NCBI GenBank assembly: GCA_007127335.1
Contig: SKZO01000153.1
Coordinates: 1 to 40,439, forward strand
Reading direction: 5' to 3'
Length of the DNA: 40,439 nucleotides
DNA from: Spirochaetales bacterium
GTDB taxonomy: Bacteria; Spirochaetota; Spirochaetia; DSM-27196; SLST01
Position 1 is the stretch's first letter. Every line of letters begins with the position of its first letter. The position numbers were made by a program, and so were the translations under genes. Positions 22,688-30,807 of the stretch are shown one piece after another. The notes beneath the pieces were generated by a model. That model was not told the origin of the DNA. It worked only from the letters and a program-made list of their open reading frames with translations, and searched no databases.

Positions 22688-24204
22688 GCCGGTTCGGACA
22701 GGCGGGCCTGCGCTCGCTCCTCGCGGCGCTGCTGCTCGCGCTCATCGTCCTGTCGTGCGGGGGCGAGGATCCGGGCCCGGGACCGTCGCCCGAGCCCGGT
22801 GCCGTAGCGGTCCCCCCGGAGGGAACGCACGAGCCTGACTCCCCGCCCGTCGCTCGCGACGAACGGGCCACCGGCCGGATCAGCCGGGTCGGGGGCGACG
22901 CCGAGCTGAGTGTCCGGGGAGGGATGCGCCCCGCCTCGGTCTACTCGTTCGACAGCCCGGCGAGCACGACGCCGGTCCTGTGGGGAGATCTGCTCATCGT
23001 TGGTACCGCAGGAGGAAGCCTCCTGGCGGTGGACGTCGAGTCCGGTGCCCCGCGCTGGCGTACCGATCTCGGTTCGCCCGTCTCCGCGCTCGCCGTAGAT
23101 GAAGCGGCGGTCTACGCTGCCGCATCCGCTCGCATGTGGGCGGCCGATCCGCGTTCGGGCGCGATCACGTGGACGACCGAGACCGCCTCGCCGGTGGTGA
23201 CCGGGCTCACCAGCGACGACGGGCACCTCTACGTGGGACTCGCCGGTCTCGAGACCGTGGCCGTCTCGGCTGCCGACGGGGCTATCGTGTGGAGCGCGCC
23301 CGTTGACGGGAGACCGGTAGATCGGATCGTGGCGCGGTCCGGGTCCGTCTACTGCGCCACGGAGGGCGGTACCATCGTCTCGCTCGACGCGCGGACCGGA
23401 GCACGCCTCCGGGTCGAGCGGCTCGAGCAGGTTCATGTCGCGGCGCCGACGGTCGGCGCCGAACGGGTCATCTCGGTCGGTGTGGACGGAGAGATCGTGA
23501 TCCGCGGCGACGACGGCAGTGATGAGCGCTGGACCGTGGACGCCGCTCCCGTCCTCGTCGCGCCGGTCTCGTACCGAGACATCCTCGTCATTGCCGACGG
23601 AGCCGGCCGGATCCACGCGCACACGCTTGCCGGAGAGGCTCTCTGGACGTTCGATCTGCCCATGCACCTCGCCGGCGTACCGGTGCGGCTCGGCGACGTG
23701 CTCATCCTGGGCGACGCCGGCGGCGGTGTCTTCGCGATCGACCTCAGCAACGCCTCCACGATCTCGCGATTCAGCCTCCGCTCCCCCGTTGAAGGTGAAG
23801 CGGCGCTCTGGAACGACACCTTGTTCTGGGCGCTTCGTGACGGGACGGTACGTTCGGTCCGGGTCGACGATCCGCCCGTCGAGATTCCACGCCTGACCGG
23901 TGACAGGACGTGGGTCATCCCGGAGGGGGGCACCTTCGACCTCGCAGACGACGAGGTGACCCTCTCGATGCGCCCGCAGCGCGACGCGACGTTCGGGATT
24001 GCGATTACCGCTACGCCGCCGCAGGAGCTCTCGATCCGGGTAGAGAGCGGGGATGGTGATGCGATCGCCGCTTCCTCGCCACAGACCTGGGGCCCGCGCG
24101 TGACCGTCGTGCTCGACGCCGGCGTCTCGTACCAGCTCGTGATCTCACGCGCACCCGGGGGGACGGAGAGCACGGTGACGCTCGAGATCGAGCAGCTGCG
24201 GTAG
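22684..24204 (+). CDS. PQQ-type beta-propeller lipoprotein
   Basis: 506 residues starting at ATG 22684, inside the previous stop. A lipoprotein signal ends at V-L-S-C25, followed by a Pro/Gly-rich linker. Residues about 75-400 are WD40/PQQ-like blades (G-x-L-L-A-V-D-V-E-S-G-A-P-R-W, A-A-D-P-R-S-G-A-I-T-W-T, S-L-D-A-R-T-G). This is the architecture of BamB and of exported quinoprotein-like proteins. The last 100 residues form a beta-sandwich like the bacterial pre-peptidase C-terminal domain. No PQQ-binding catalytic residues are evident, so a structural or envelope-assembly role is more likely than dehydrogenase activity. BamB itself lacks the C-terminal extension. Confidence 0.78.
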   Translation: MSRFGQAGLRSLLAALLLALIVLSCGGEDPGPGPSPEPGAVAVPPEGTHEPDSPPVARDERATGRISRVGGDAELSVRGGMRPASVYSFDSPASTTPVLWGDLLIVGTAGGSLLAVDVESGAPRWRTDLGSPVSALAVDEAAVYAAASARMWAADPRSGAITWTTETASPVVTGLTSDDGHLYVGLAGLETVAVSAADGAIVWSAPVDGRPVDRIVARSGSVYCATEGGTIVSLDARTGARLRVERLEQVHVAAPTVGAERVISVGVDGEIVIRGDDGSDERWTVDAAPVLVAPVSYRDILVIADGAGRIHAHTLAGEALWTFDLPMHLAGVPVRLGDVLILGDAGGGVFAIDLSNASTISRFSLRSPVEGEAALWNDTLFWALRDGTVRSVRVDDPPVEIPRLTGDRTWVIPEGGTFDLADDEVTLSMRPQRDATFGIAITATPPQELSIRVESGDGDAIAASSPQTWGPRVTVVLDAGVSYQLVISRAPGGTESTVTLEIEQLR

Positions 24205-24209
24205 GCCGG

Positions 24210-25376
24210 TCAGGACTCGAGAAGGTCGGCTTCCGCGCCGCGGCGCTGCTCTGCCGCGGTGATCATGCTCTCCAGCCCGGCCTTCTCCCGTTCGAGTCCT
24301 TCGATGTCGGCCTGGAGCTTCTCGATCTGCGAGCGCTTTCGTCCGATTGTCGTCTCGAGCTGACTCTTCTCTCCGAGCAGACGCTCGGCCTGGATTGCCG
24401 CCTCCACGCGCTCAAGGCGCTCGCGGGCATCTTCGCGGTCACGCTCGATCGCCGCGACCGACTCCAGCTCCGCGCGGACCTCGTCACCGAGGTCGGCATC
24501 AGGCATAGCCTCCCGGACCGCGTTCGCGACGGCGATGAGCGACTCCTTGCGCTCGCTCTCCGCCGTCTGAATCAGGCTGTCGATATCTGAGAGCCGGGCT
24601 GCCGGTCGCCGTTCGACGCCGAGCGTCCTGAGCTCACCTTCGAGCGCCTCGCGCTCCTCCCTGAGCGAGGCCGACTCATCCTCGAGACGATGAGTCTCCT
24701 CGGTCTTCTCGAGAAACGGAGCTGCCGCTCTCTCGAGCTCGGGATCACCGATCGTCGTGATGAAGTCGGTCGCAGCGATCTGCCTGCCTGCGTCCCGATA
24801 GAGGCGGGCGATCTGATTCTCCCGGAGCGAGAGCCGATTGCGCAGGACGATGATGCGTCCGCGCACCACCATCTTCTCGAGGAAAGGCCTGTTCTCGAGC
24901 TCAGACTCCGCCTGATCGAGTTCGGCTCGCGTCTGCTTGATCTCCTCGTGAGCTTCCTGTACCGGGGTGAAGATGTCCGCGTACTCCTGGTCGACCAGCG
25001 GGTTGTTTCGATAGACCCTGAACGCGTTCTCCCCGATCGCCTCGTAATGGGGTTCGAGCTCAGCGCCGAGCTCTTTGCGTCGCTTCTCCAGCTCGTCGTC
25101 GGCCTGCTTGATTTCGGTCAGACGGTTGCCGATCTCCACGATGCGATCCCGCATCTTCTGCAGTTCCTTCAGACGGCTCTGTATCTGCGCATCGGATGCG
25201 ATTAGCGAAGCATACGACGCTTCGTCGTGCGACGCTTCGTCGTGCGACGCTTCGTGTGGAGTCGTGTCCGACTCCACTATCGCCTGACCGGCTGCCGCAA
25301 GTTGGGCTCGCAGCCGCTCATCAAGGAAGGACAGCTCAGACTTGATCTCGTCGCGTTTGTCGGTGTAGGCGCTCAT
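24210..25376 (-). CDS. Cytoplasmic coiled-coil protein
   Basis: 388 residues, no signal peptide, almost wholly heptad-rich charged helix ([21 protein letters not shown]). One short less charged segment lies in the middle (F-I-T-T-I-G-D-P). Near the N terminus a pentapeptide is repeated ([14 protein letters not shown]). Spirochaetes have many such filament or scaffold proteins, so a cytoskeletal role is possible, but nothing identifies it. The ATG follows a near-consensus TTGACA-17-TACCGT promoter by 6 bases. Convergent with the propeller gene, 5 bases apart. Confidence 0.72.
   Translation of the reverse strand: MSAYTDKRDEIKSELSFLDERLRAQLAAAGQAIVESDTTPHEASHDEASHDEASYASLIASDAQIQSRLKELQKMRDRIVEIGNRLTEIKQADDELEKRRKELGAELEPHYEAIGENAFRVYRNNPLVDQEYADIFTPVQEAHEEIKQTRAELDQAESELENRPFLEKMVVRGRIIVLRNRLSLRENQIARLYRDAGRQIAATDFITTIGDPELERAAAPFLEKTEETHRLEDESASLREEREALEGELRTLGVERRPAARLSDIDSLIQTAESERKESLIAVANAVREAMPDADLGDEVRAELESVAAIERDREDARERLERVEAAIQAERLLGEKSQLETTIGRKRSQIEKLQADIEGLEREKAGLESMITAAEQRRGAEADLLES
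25216..25255 (-). repeat. 15-bp tandem repeat in the coiled-coil gene
   Basis: Plus-strand unit GACGCTTCGTCGTGC at 25216-25230 and 25231-25245, with a partial third copy at 25246-25255. It encodes repeating D-E-A-S-H. In-frame length changes would be tolerated. Confidence 0.9.
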
Positions 25377-25382
25377 ATCTCA

Positions 25383-25411
25383 ACGGTACGTCGGTGGCCG
25401 AGTCTTGTCAA
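25383..25411 (-). promoter_or_regulatory. Leaderless promoter of the coiled-coil gene
   Basis: Consensus TTGACA (25406-25411), exactly 17 bp, TACCGT (25383-25388), then 6 bases to the ATG at 25376. The perfect -35 and spacing make this the clearest example of the leaderless pattern. Confidence 0.65.
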
Positions 25412-25499
25412 TTTGGTACCCGGTCATGCGGTCGAGAAAGGTCGTGGGGGCGCGGCTGTCGGCAGTGACCTGTCACGTCGACGCGACGGTTCACACTGG

Positions 25500-25528
25500 T
25501 TGCATGAGGGTTTGCCGCACAGTATCTT
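25500..25528 (+). promoter_or_regulatory. Possible msrB promoter
   Basis: TTGCAT (25500-25505), 17 bp, TATCTT (25523-25528). It is followed by a short leader with the Shine-Dalgarno element CAGGAG before ATG 25545. Confidence 0.4.
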
Positions 25529-25544
25529 TGCCGCAGGAGCGACA

Positions 25545-25952
25545 ATGGCTGAGAAGCATCACAGGACGGACACGGAGTGGCGCGAGTCGTTGACTCCTGA
25601 GCAGTACCATGTGACGCGGAAGCAGGGAACCGAGCGTGCCTTCACCGGCGCCTACTGGAACACCAGGACCCCGGGGACGTATTGTTGCGTCTGCTGCGGT
25701 GAAGAGCTCTTCTCGTCACGAACGAAGTACGACTCCGGAAGCGGCTGGCCGAGTTTCTACGAGCCGTGCCGCGACGGCGCCGTCGAGACGGTCGAGGACC
25801 GCACCGCGGGGATGGTGCGGACCGAGGTGCGCTGCGCCGGATGTGACGCGCATCTGGGGCACGTGTTTCCCGACGGGCCGCACCCGACCGGGTTACGCTA
25901 CTGCATCAACTCCGCGTCTCTGGATTTACGGACGGAGGATTCGCATGACTGA
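25545..25952 (+). CDS. msrB: Peptide methionine-R-sulfoxide reductase MsrB
   Basis: A 135-residue single-domain MsrB that repairs the R epimer of oxidised methionine. It has zinc ligands C48-x2-C51 and C97-x2-C100, the G-S-G-W-P-S-F block, G-H-V-F-P-D-G, and the catalytic cysteine C120 in R-Y-C-I-N-S-A-S-L. No MsrA domain is fused. The start at ATG 25545 has CAGGAG upstream. It overlaps the BI-1 gene by 8 bases. Confidence 0.95.
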   Translation: MAEKHHRTDTEWRESLTPEQYHVTRKQGTERAFTGAYWNTRTPGTYCCVCCGEELFSSRTKYDSGSGWPSFYEPCRDGAVETVEDRTAGMVRTEVRCAGCDAHLGHVFPDGPHPTGLRYCINSASLDLRTEDSHD

Positions 25953-26637
25953 CGCACTCAGGGTCGAGCGCGCGGAAGTACAGGTTCGCGAGTTCGTGCA
26001 GCGCGTGTATGGATGGATGGCCGCCGCCCTCGCGGTTACCGGATTTGTCGCGCTCGCTGTTTCGCGCAGCGAGGCGCTGCAGCAGATCATCTTCGGTTCG
26101 CCTCTTGTTTTCTTCGGGCTCATCATTGGCCAGCTTGTGCTCGTTGTCTGGCTTTCCGCACGAATCGGCTCGATGAGCGCCTCTACGGCGACCACGGTCT
26201 TCGTAGCCTACGCGGTGCTGAACGGACTGACCCTCTCCGCGATCTTCCTCGTGTACGCGGAGGCGACGATCGCCCGAGCCTTCTTCGTGACCGCCGGACT
26301 GTTCACCGTCATGACGCTCTACGGTCTTTTCACGAAGACCGATCTGACGCGCATGGGCAACATCCTGGGAATGGCGCTGCTCGGGTTCATCATCGCCTCC
26401 GTGGTGAACCTCTTTCTGCGCAGCGAGGGGTTCTACTGGCTGATCACCTACGCCGGTGTGGTCATCTTTGTCGGGCTCGTCGCGTATGACAGTCAGCGGA
26501 TCCGGGCCATGGCGTTGTCGGGCGTGGGCGGCACGAAGGAAGGCGAGCGATACGCCGTGATGGGGGCGCTGCGACTCTATCTCGACTTCGTGAACCTCTT
26601 TCTCCTGCTGCTTCGAGTTCTCGGGCGCAGGCGATAG
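25945..26637 (+). CDS. Bax inhibitor-1/YccA family membrane protein
   Basis: 230 residues with seven hydrophobic segments and the family's hallmarks: [16 protein letters not shown] at the start, A[16 protein letters not shown] near the middle, and Y-D-S-Q-R-I-R followed by a long loop and Y-L-D-F-V-N-L-F at the end. Bacterial members (BsYetJ) are pH-sensitive calcium leak channels; others associate with FtsH. ATG 25945 follows GGAGG and overlaps the msrB end. Location is the inner membrane. Confidence 0.92.
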   Translation: MTDALRVERAEVQVREFVQRVYGWMAAALAVTGFVALAVSRSEALQQIIFGSPLVFFGLIIGQLVLVVWLSARIGSMSASTATTVFVAYAVLNGLTLSAIFLVYAEATIARAFFVTAGLFTVMTLYGLFTKTDLTRMGNILGMALLGFIIASVVNLFLRSEGFYWLITYAGVVIFVGLVAYDSQRIRAMALSGVGGTKEGERYAVMGALRLYLDFVNLFLLLLRVLGRRR

Positions 26638-26679
26638 GCCGCTGTACGCGGGCCACTCCGTATACGTACCTTGAGCCGG

Positions 26680-28314
26680 ATGCTATTCAACGAACTCGAC
26701 CTGAACGCCAATCTGCTCAAGGCAATCGATGACCTTGGGTTCGAACGCTGCACCGACGTGCAGGCTGAAACACTGAGCCGGACGCTCCACGGGAACGACG
26801 TGGCCGTACAGAGCCAGACAGGTACCGGCAAGACGGCGGCCTTTCTCATCACGATCTTCCAGCTCATGAACGAGTCCGAAGCGTACCGCGGAACCCGGGC
26901 ACTCATCGTCGCTCCCACCCGCGAGCTCGCCGTGCAGATCGAAAACGACGCGAAGGCGCTCGGCAAGTACCTTCCGCAGCGCACGACCTGTATCTACGGC
27001 GGCGTGGGGTACGGACAACAGGAGCGGAGTCTCGCGGAGAGCGTGGAGATCGTCATCGGTACTCCGGGTCGGCTCCTCGACTTCAGCCAGTCCGGCAAGC
27101 TCGATTTCCGTGAGATGGGTATCATCGTCATTGACGAGGCCGATCGTCTGTTCGACATGGGCTTCTACCCGGATATCCGCAAGATGATGAGGCGTGCGCG
27201 TCCCCGGACCGAGCGACTCACGATGCTCTACAGCGCGACGTTGAGCGTGAAGGTGCGGAACATCTCATGGCAGTTCATGAACGACCCTGCGGAGATCGAG
27301 ATCGAGCCTGAGCACCTGACGGTGGACACGGTGCAGCAGGAGCTGTACCACGTGGCGCAGAACGAGAAGTTTCCGCTGCTGCTCGGCCTCCTTCGACGAG
27401 AGTCGCCACGGAACGCCATTATCTTCTGCAACACCAAACGGGCCACCGAGATCGTGGCGAAAAAGCTCGAGCTCAACGGGTACCACTGCGATTTCATCAT
27501 TGGAGACCTCCCGCAGCACCGGCGACTGAAGATCATCGAGCGGATCAAGTCTGGAGATGCCGGGCTTCTGACGGCGACGGATGTCGCAGCGCGCGGTCTT
27601 CACGTGGACGATCTCGACCTGGTGGTCAACTATGACCTCCCGGAGGACCCGGAGGCCTACGTACACCGGATCGGCCGAACCGCCCGCGCCGGCAAGGAAG
27701 GGAAGGCCGTCTCGCTCGCCTGCGAGCGCTTCGTCTACAGTCTCGAACCAATCGAGGACCTCATTGGCATGAAGATCCCGAGCGTGCCGGTTTCGGATGA
27801 GCTGCTCGAGGTTGACGAGAGCGAGGGGAAGCGGCTGCCCTCCACGCACGGCGTCGAGCGGCCGGTCAGAACGAGATCTCCAGGCCCGGGAGGCCGCACC
27901 GGATCGCACGCAGGTCGTGAACGGAGCGGGTCGGCTCGCGGCGGTGGGCATCGCACGCGATCGCCCAGACACGCGGCCGCGGACGCGGGCGCTGATGCCG
28001 CATCGCGGCGCAAGGGCCGCCCTCCACGTCCCCATCGCGAGCCCGCCGGTGGTGCCGCAGATCGCGGCAAGGCCCCGTCGCGCAGCGCGTCGATGGACGA
28101 TCGGATCGCCTACTACCGCAGCAAGTATGGTGAGGATTTCGTGCCCCGGGAGTCGGAGGCGACGCAGTCGGGAGTATCCGGTGCTCCTTCGCAGACACCC
28201 GCCGCTGCTGACGCAGGTGATATCGCCGGCGCTGACGGGCGCGATCGCGCCGAAGGCGGTCAGAAGCACGGCGTGCTCGGTCGGCTGTCCCGCCTGCTCA
28301 GACGGAAACGGTGA
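26680..28314 (+). CDS. DEAD-box RNA helicase
   Basis: 544 residues. The core (1 to about 370) has the Q motif region, S-Q-T-G-T-G-K-T (45-52), P-T-R-E-L-A, T-P-G-R, D152-E-A-D155, S-A-T (185-187), and the H-R-I-G-R-T-A-R-A-G motif VI. It unwinds short RNA duplexes in ribosome assembly or mRNA decay. The C-terminal 170 residues are a basic, Arg/Gly/Ala-rich tail with a conserved-looking M-D-D-R-I-A-Y-Y-R-S-K-Y-G-E-D-F segment, probably for RNA binding. It resembles RhlB/RhlE-type proteins. ATG 26680 is chosen over TTG 26671 by alignment with typical N termini; TATACG lies 13 bases upstream. Confidence 0.92.
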   Translation: MLFNELDLNANLLKAIDDLGFERCTDVQAETLSRTLHGNDVAVQSQTGTGKTAAFLITIFQLMNESEAYRGTRALIVAPTRELAVQIENDAKALGKYLPQRTTCIYGGVGYGQQERSLAESVEIVIGTPGRLLDFSQSGKLDFREMGIIVIDEADRLFDMGFYPDIRKMMRRARPRTERLTMLYSATLSVKVRNISWQFMNDPAEIEIEPEHLTVDTVQQELYHVAQNEKFPLLLGLLRRESPRNAIIFCNTKRATEIVAKKLELNGYHCDFIIGDLPQHRRLKIIERIKSGDAGLLTATDVAARGLHVDDLDLVVNYDLPEDPEAYVHRIGRTARAGKEGKAVSLACERFVYSLEPIEDLIGMKIPSVPVSDELLEVDESEGKRLPSTHGVERPVRTRSPGPGGRTGSHAGRERSGSARGGGHRTRSPRHAAADAGADAASRRKGRPPRPHREPAGGAADRGKAPSRSASMDDRIAYYRSKYGEDFVPRESEATQSGVSGAPSQTPAAADAGDIAGADGRDRAEGGQKHGVLGRLSRLLRRKR

Positions 28315-28330
28315 CAGGGACGGGCTGATA

Positions 28331-28359
28331 TTGACAATCGGATCGCCTTCAGATATTTT
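28331..28359 (+). promoter_or_regulatory. rpsD promoter
   Basis: Consensus TTGACA (28331-28336), a 17-bp spacer, and TATTTT (28354-28359). It gives a 5' leader of about 53 nt, long enough to hold an S4 autoregulatory structure, although I see no defined fold. Confidence 0.75.
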
Positions 28360-28418
28360 CTACGGCCTAAGCAGGCAAAGCCCTCGCGAGAGCGGCGTCA
28401 GAGCAAGGAGTGAGATGA

Positions 28419-29033
28419 ATGGCCCGGAATTCCACCGCACGGGGTAAGACAGTTCGCCGTTTCGGACTCAATATCTACGGAAACCAGAAGTACGACCGTC
28501 TTCTGAAGCGCAAGCCGAATGCCCCCGGGAACCCCAAGCGTGGCCGGGTTCGCCAGACCGAGTACGGACGCCAGCTCAACGAGAAGCAGAAGCTCAAGTG
28601 GGCCTATGGTCTTTCCGAGCGTCAGTTCAGCAACCTTTTCTACAAGGCGAAGGCGATGAGGGGCGTCACGGGCGATAACATGCTCATGCTGCTCGAATGC
28701 CGTCTCGACAACGTCGTGTACAGGCTCGGGATGGCGACGAGTCGCTCGCAGGCGCGTCAGCTCGTCAGCCACGGGCATATCACGCTCAATGGGCGAAAGG
28801 TGACGGTTCCCTCGGCGGTCGTACGAGCAGCGGACAAGGTCTCCGTTCGGGATCGCAAGCCCACCAAGGACCTCGTGCGCAAGCTGCTGGCGGACAATTC
28901 GTCGAGGCCTGTTCCCCCGTGGTTGACGGTCTCGCGCGACGAGATGACCGGCTCGGTAGACGTCCTGCCAACACGTGACGTGATTCCGACGATTGCGGAG
29001 GAGCAGCTGATCGTCGAGTTCTACTCGAAGTAG
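28419..29033 (+). CDS. rpsD: 30S ribosomal protein S4
   Basis: A 204-residue primary 16S rRNA-binding protein. The N terminus (M-A-R-N) lacks the zinc cysteines, so it is the C-minus type. The S4 RNA-binding domain has the usual R-L-D-N-V-V-Y-R-L-G, S-R-S-Q-A-R-Q-L-V-S-H-G-H-I and N-G-R-K-V sequence. It stands alone here, away from the S13-S11-alpha operon it shares in many bacteria. ATG 28419 follows AAGGAG. Confidence 0.97.
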   Translation: MARNSTARGKTVRRFGLNIYGNQKYDRLLKRKPNAPGNPKRGRVRQTEYGRQLNEKQKLKWAYGLSERQFSNLFYKAKAMRGVTGDNMLMLLECRLDNVVYRLGMATSRSQARQLVSHGHITLNGRKVTVPSAVVRAADKVSVRDRKPTKDLVRKLLADNSSRPVPPWLTVSRDEMTGSVDVLPTRDVIPTIAEEQLIVEFYSK

Positions 29034-29146
29034 CCGGCGACTCGAAGGCCGCGGTCGGCGAGAAGGTCGCCCCGCCGCGCACCCCGTTCGGTAATCGCTC
29101 AAGCACACCACGTGGGCGCCGATACCTGTACCGAAGGGGTGGGAAG

Positions 29147-30433
29147 ATGCGCAAGATGCCTGTCATAAGCTCCGACTCGGAGCTCAATGAACGGGTCGAA
29201 CGAATCTGTCAGAAGCTCGGAAGCGTGTTCACGCCCGTCTTCTTCGGATCAATGGACGAAGCGCTCGAGTACCTCCTCTACGAGCTCCCGGACGTGAATC
29301 TCGTCAACTACTCCGATCCTCACATCGACGCGAGAGCGATACTCGAGAGGATCAAGGCCGACCCGTGGCTGCATTACGGTGGAATCATCGCCGTACACAA
29401 CCGCCTCGATCTCAAGGCGCTCGAGGAACATCTGCCGGACTCGAACGTGATCAGTGTCATCCCGCGGGGAGAGTTCGTGTCGAGCTTCTTCCGGGTTCTG
29501 CGGATACTCGTGCAGAATCGCAGGATCATCTTCCAGCGTGATCTGCAGAGTTACCTCCTTGGCAACGTATCCGGCTCCTTCGTCATGGACAACGATCCGT
29601 ACAACATCAAGACCTATGCGAATCTTATCAGTAACTATCTGTACAACTCGAACTATATCAACCGCGACAAGCGGGATCGACTGCACGTGGCGCTCTTCGA
29701 GATGCTCATGAACGCGGTCGAGCACGGGAACTGCAACATCTCATACGACGAGAAGACCGACTGGCTCGAAAACCACGGGGATATCCTCGACCTGATCCGT
29801 GCGAAGAGCCGCCAGGCGGAGATCCGCGAGAAACGGGTCTTTTTCTCTTACCGGATCACGCCGGAGCGCTCCTACTTCTCGGTGCGCGACCAGGGCTCGG
29901 GGTTCGACTGGCGTTCACGAGTCGATGTTGACCCCTCAGACGTCAATCTGGGAATGCACGGCCACGGCATTCAGATGACGAACTACTACATCGAGAATCT
30001 CGCCTACAACGATATCGGTAACGAGGTCCGGTTCGAGCTGAGTCATCAGGCCAACGAGACGAACTTCGTTCCCGGGATCTTCGAGGACCAGGCCGAACGG
30101 GTCTTCCAGGACGGTGAGATCGTTTTCAGGGAGGGCGAGGAGTCGAACTTCCTCTACTACATCGTATCGGGGAGCTTCGACATACTCGCCGGTGGAAAGC
30201 TTGTCTCTTCTCTGACACCGGACGATATGTTTCTCGGGGAGATGAGCTTTCTGCTCAATGACCGACGATCCGCCACCATTGTGTCGCGCGGTCGAAGCGT
30301 ACTGATGATGATCCCGAAGAAGTCATTCGTCAACGTCATCAAGTCCCAGCCCCACTACGGCGTCTTTCTCGCACGGCTCCTGGCTCAACGGCTCACCAAG
30401 CTCAACGCGACGGTCGCGACTCTCAAAGGATAG
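29147..30433 (+). CDS. Receiver-like / HATPase / cyclic-nucleotide-binding signalling protein
   Basis: 428 residues, three domains. Residues 1 to about 125 resemble a receiver fold but lack the usual phospho-acceptor motif. Residues about 170-300 are a GHKL ATPase of the RsbW/SpoIIAB kinase type: E185-M-L-M-N189-A-V-E-H-G-N (N box), D248-Q-G-S-G (G1), and G-M-H-G-H-G-I (G2). Residues about 315-425 are a cNMP-binding domain with F-L-G-E-M-S-F-L and R-R-S-A-T-I, the phosphate-binding cassette. This suggests an anti-sigma or serine kinase switched by cAMP or cGMP. No anti-anti-sigma partner is adjacent. ATG 29147 has a purine-rich GGGTGGGAAG upstream. Confidence 0.78.
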   Translation: MRKMPVISSDSELNERVERICQKLGSVFTPVFFGSMDEALEYLLYELPDVNLVNYSDPHIDARAILERIKADPWLHYGGIIAVHNRLDLKALEEHLPDSNVISVIPRGEFVSSFFRVLRILVQNRRIIFQRDLQSYLLGNVSGSFVMDNDPYNIKTYANLISNYLYNSNYINRDKRDRLHVALFEMLMNAVEHGNCNISYDEKTDWLENHGDILDLIRAKSRQAEIREKRVFFSYRITPERSYFSVRDQGSGFDWRSRVDVDPSDVNLGMHGHGIQMTNYYIENLAYNDIGNEVRFELSHQANETNFVPGIFEDQAERVFQDGEIVFREGEESNFLYYIVSGSFDILAGGKLVSSLTPDDMFLGEMSFLLNDRRSATIVSRGRSVLMMIPKKSFVNVIKSQPHYGVFLARLLAQRLTKLNATVATLKG

Positions 30434-30444
30434 TCGTATGGCGC

Positions 30445-30684
30445 CTATTCCGCAGCCTGGACGTTCGCCTCGTACCCGATCCGGTCCACGAGATCGCAGA
30501 TCCGCTCAAGGACTTCACGATTGCCATCGTATGCCACTTGTATGGTACTTGTCGCACGGTCGACGAAGATGTGGCTGACGCCCTCCATCTTCTTCCCGAC
30601 GTGCTCGATGGTGATCGCGCAGGATGTGCAGGTCGCCCCAATGAGGTTCAGTACCGCCTTCTTCTGTTCAATCGTGCTTTCCAT
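30445..30684 (-). CDS. Heavy-metal-associated (HMA) domain protein
   Basis: A 79-residue single HMA domain with the metal site G-A-T-C19-T-S-C22 (CxxC), the ferredoxin-like E-G-V-S-H-I-F-V-D and the closing I-G-Y. Such small proteins (CopZ/MerP type) bind Cu(I), Hg or Zn and hand it to a P-type ATPase, which is not in the window. The usual methionine of GMTCxxC is alanine. No signal peptide, so cytosolic. Convergent with the HATPase gene (11 bases). No Shine-Dalgarno; TACCTT ends 6 bases before the ATG. Confidence 0.88.
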   Translation of the reverse strand: MESTIEQKKAVLNLIGATCTSCAITIEHVGKKMEGVSHIFVDRATSTIQVAYDGNREVLERICDLVDRIGYEANVQAAE

Positions 30685-30690
30685 ACCGAT

Positions 30691-30696
30691 AAGGTA
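30691..30696 (-). promoter_or_regulatory. -10 box of a leaderless promoter (HMA protein)
   Basis: TACCTT followed by 6 bases and the ATG at 30684. The -35 candidate TTACCT lies 17 bp upstream (3 of 6 matches). Confidence 0.45.
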
Positions 30697-30807
30697 CAGA
30701 AATATGATTGAAAAGGTAAGGTGTTTTCGCCGCGGAACCCGGCCCGGGTGGTGGGGCGGGCCGAAGCGACCGAACGGCGTCGGTTCCAGGGGCACGGGAG
30801 GCAGGCC

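Noticed and set aside
25216-25255. Repeat considered as a CRISPR
   Set aside because: Units abut without spacers, are only 15 bp and encode an in-frame peptide repeat; no CRISPR array is seen anywhere in the window.
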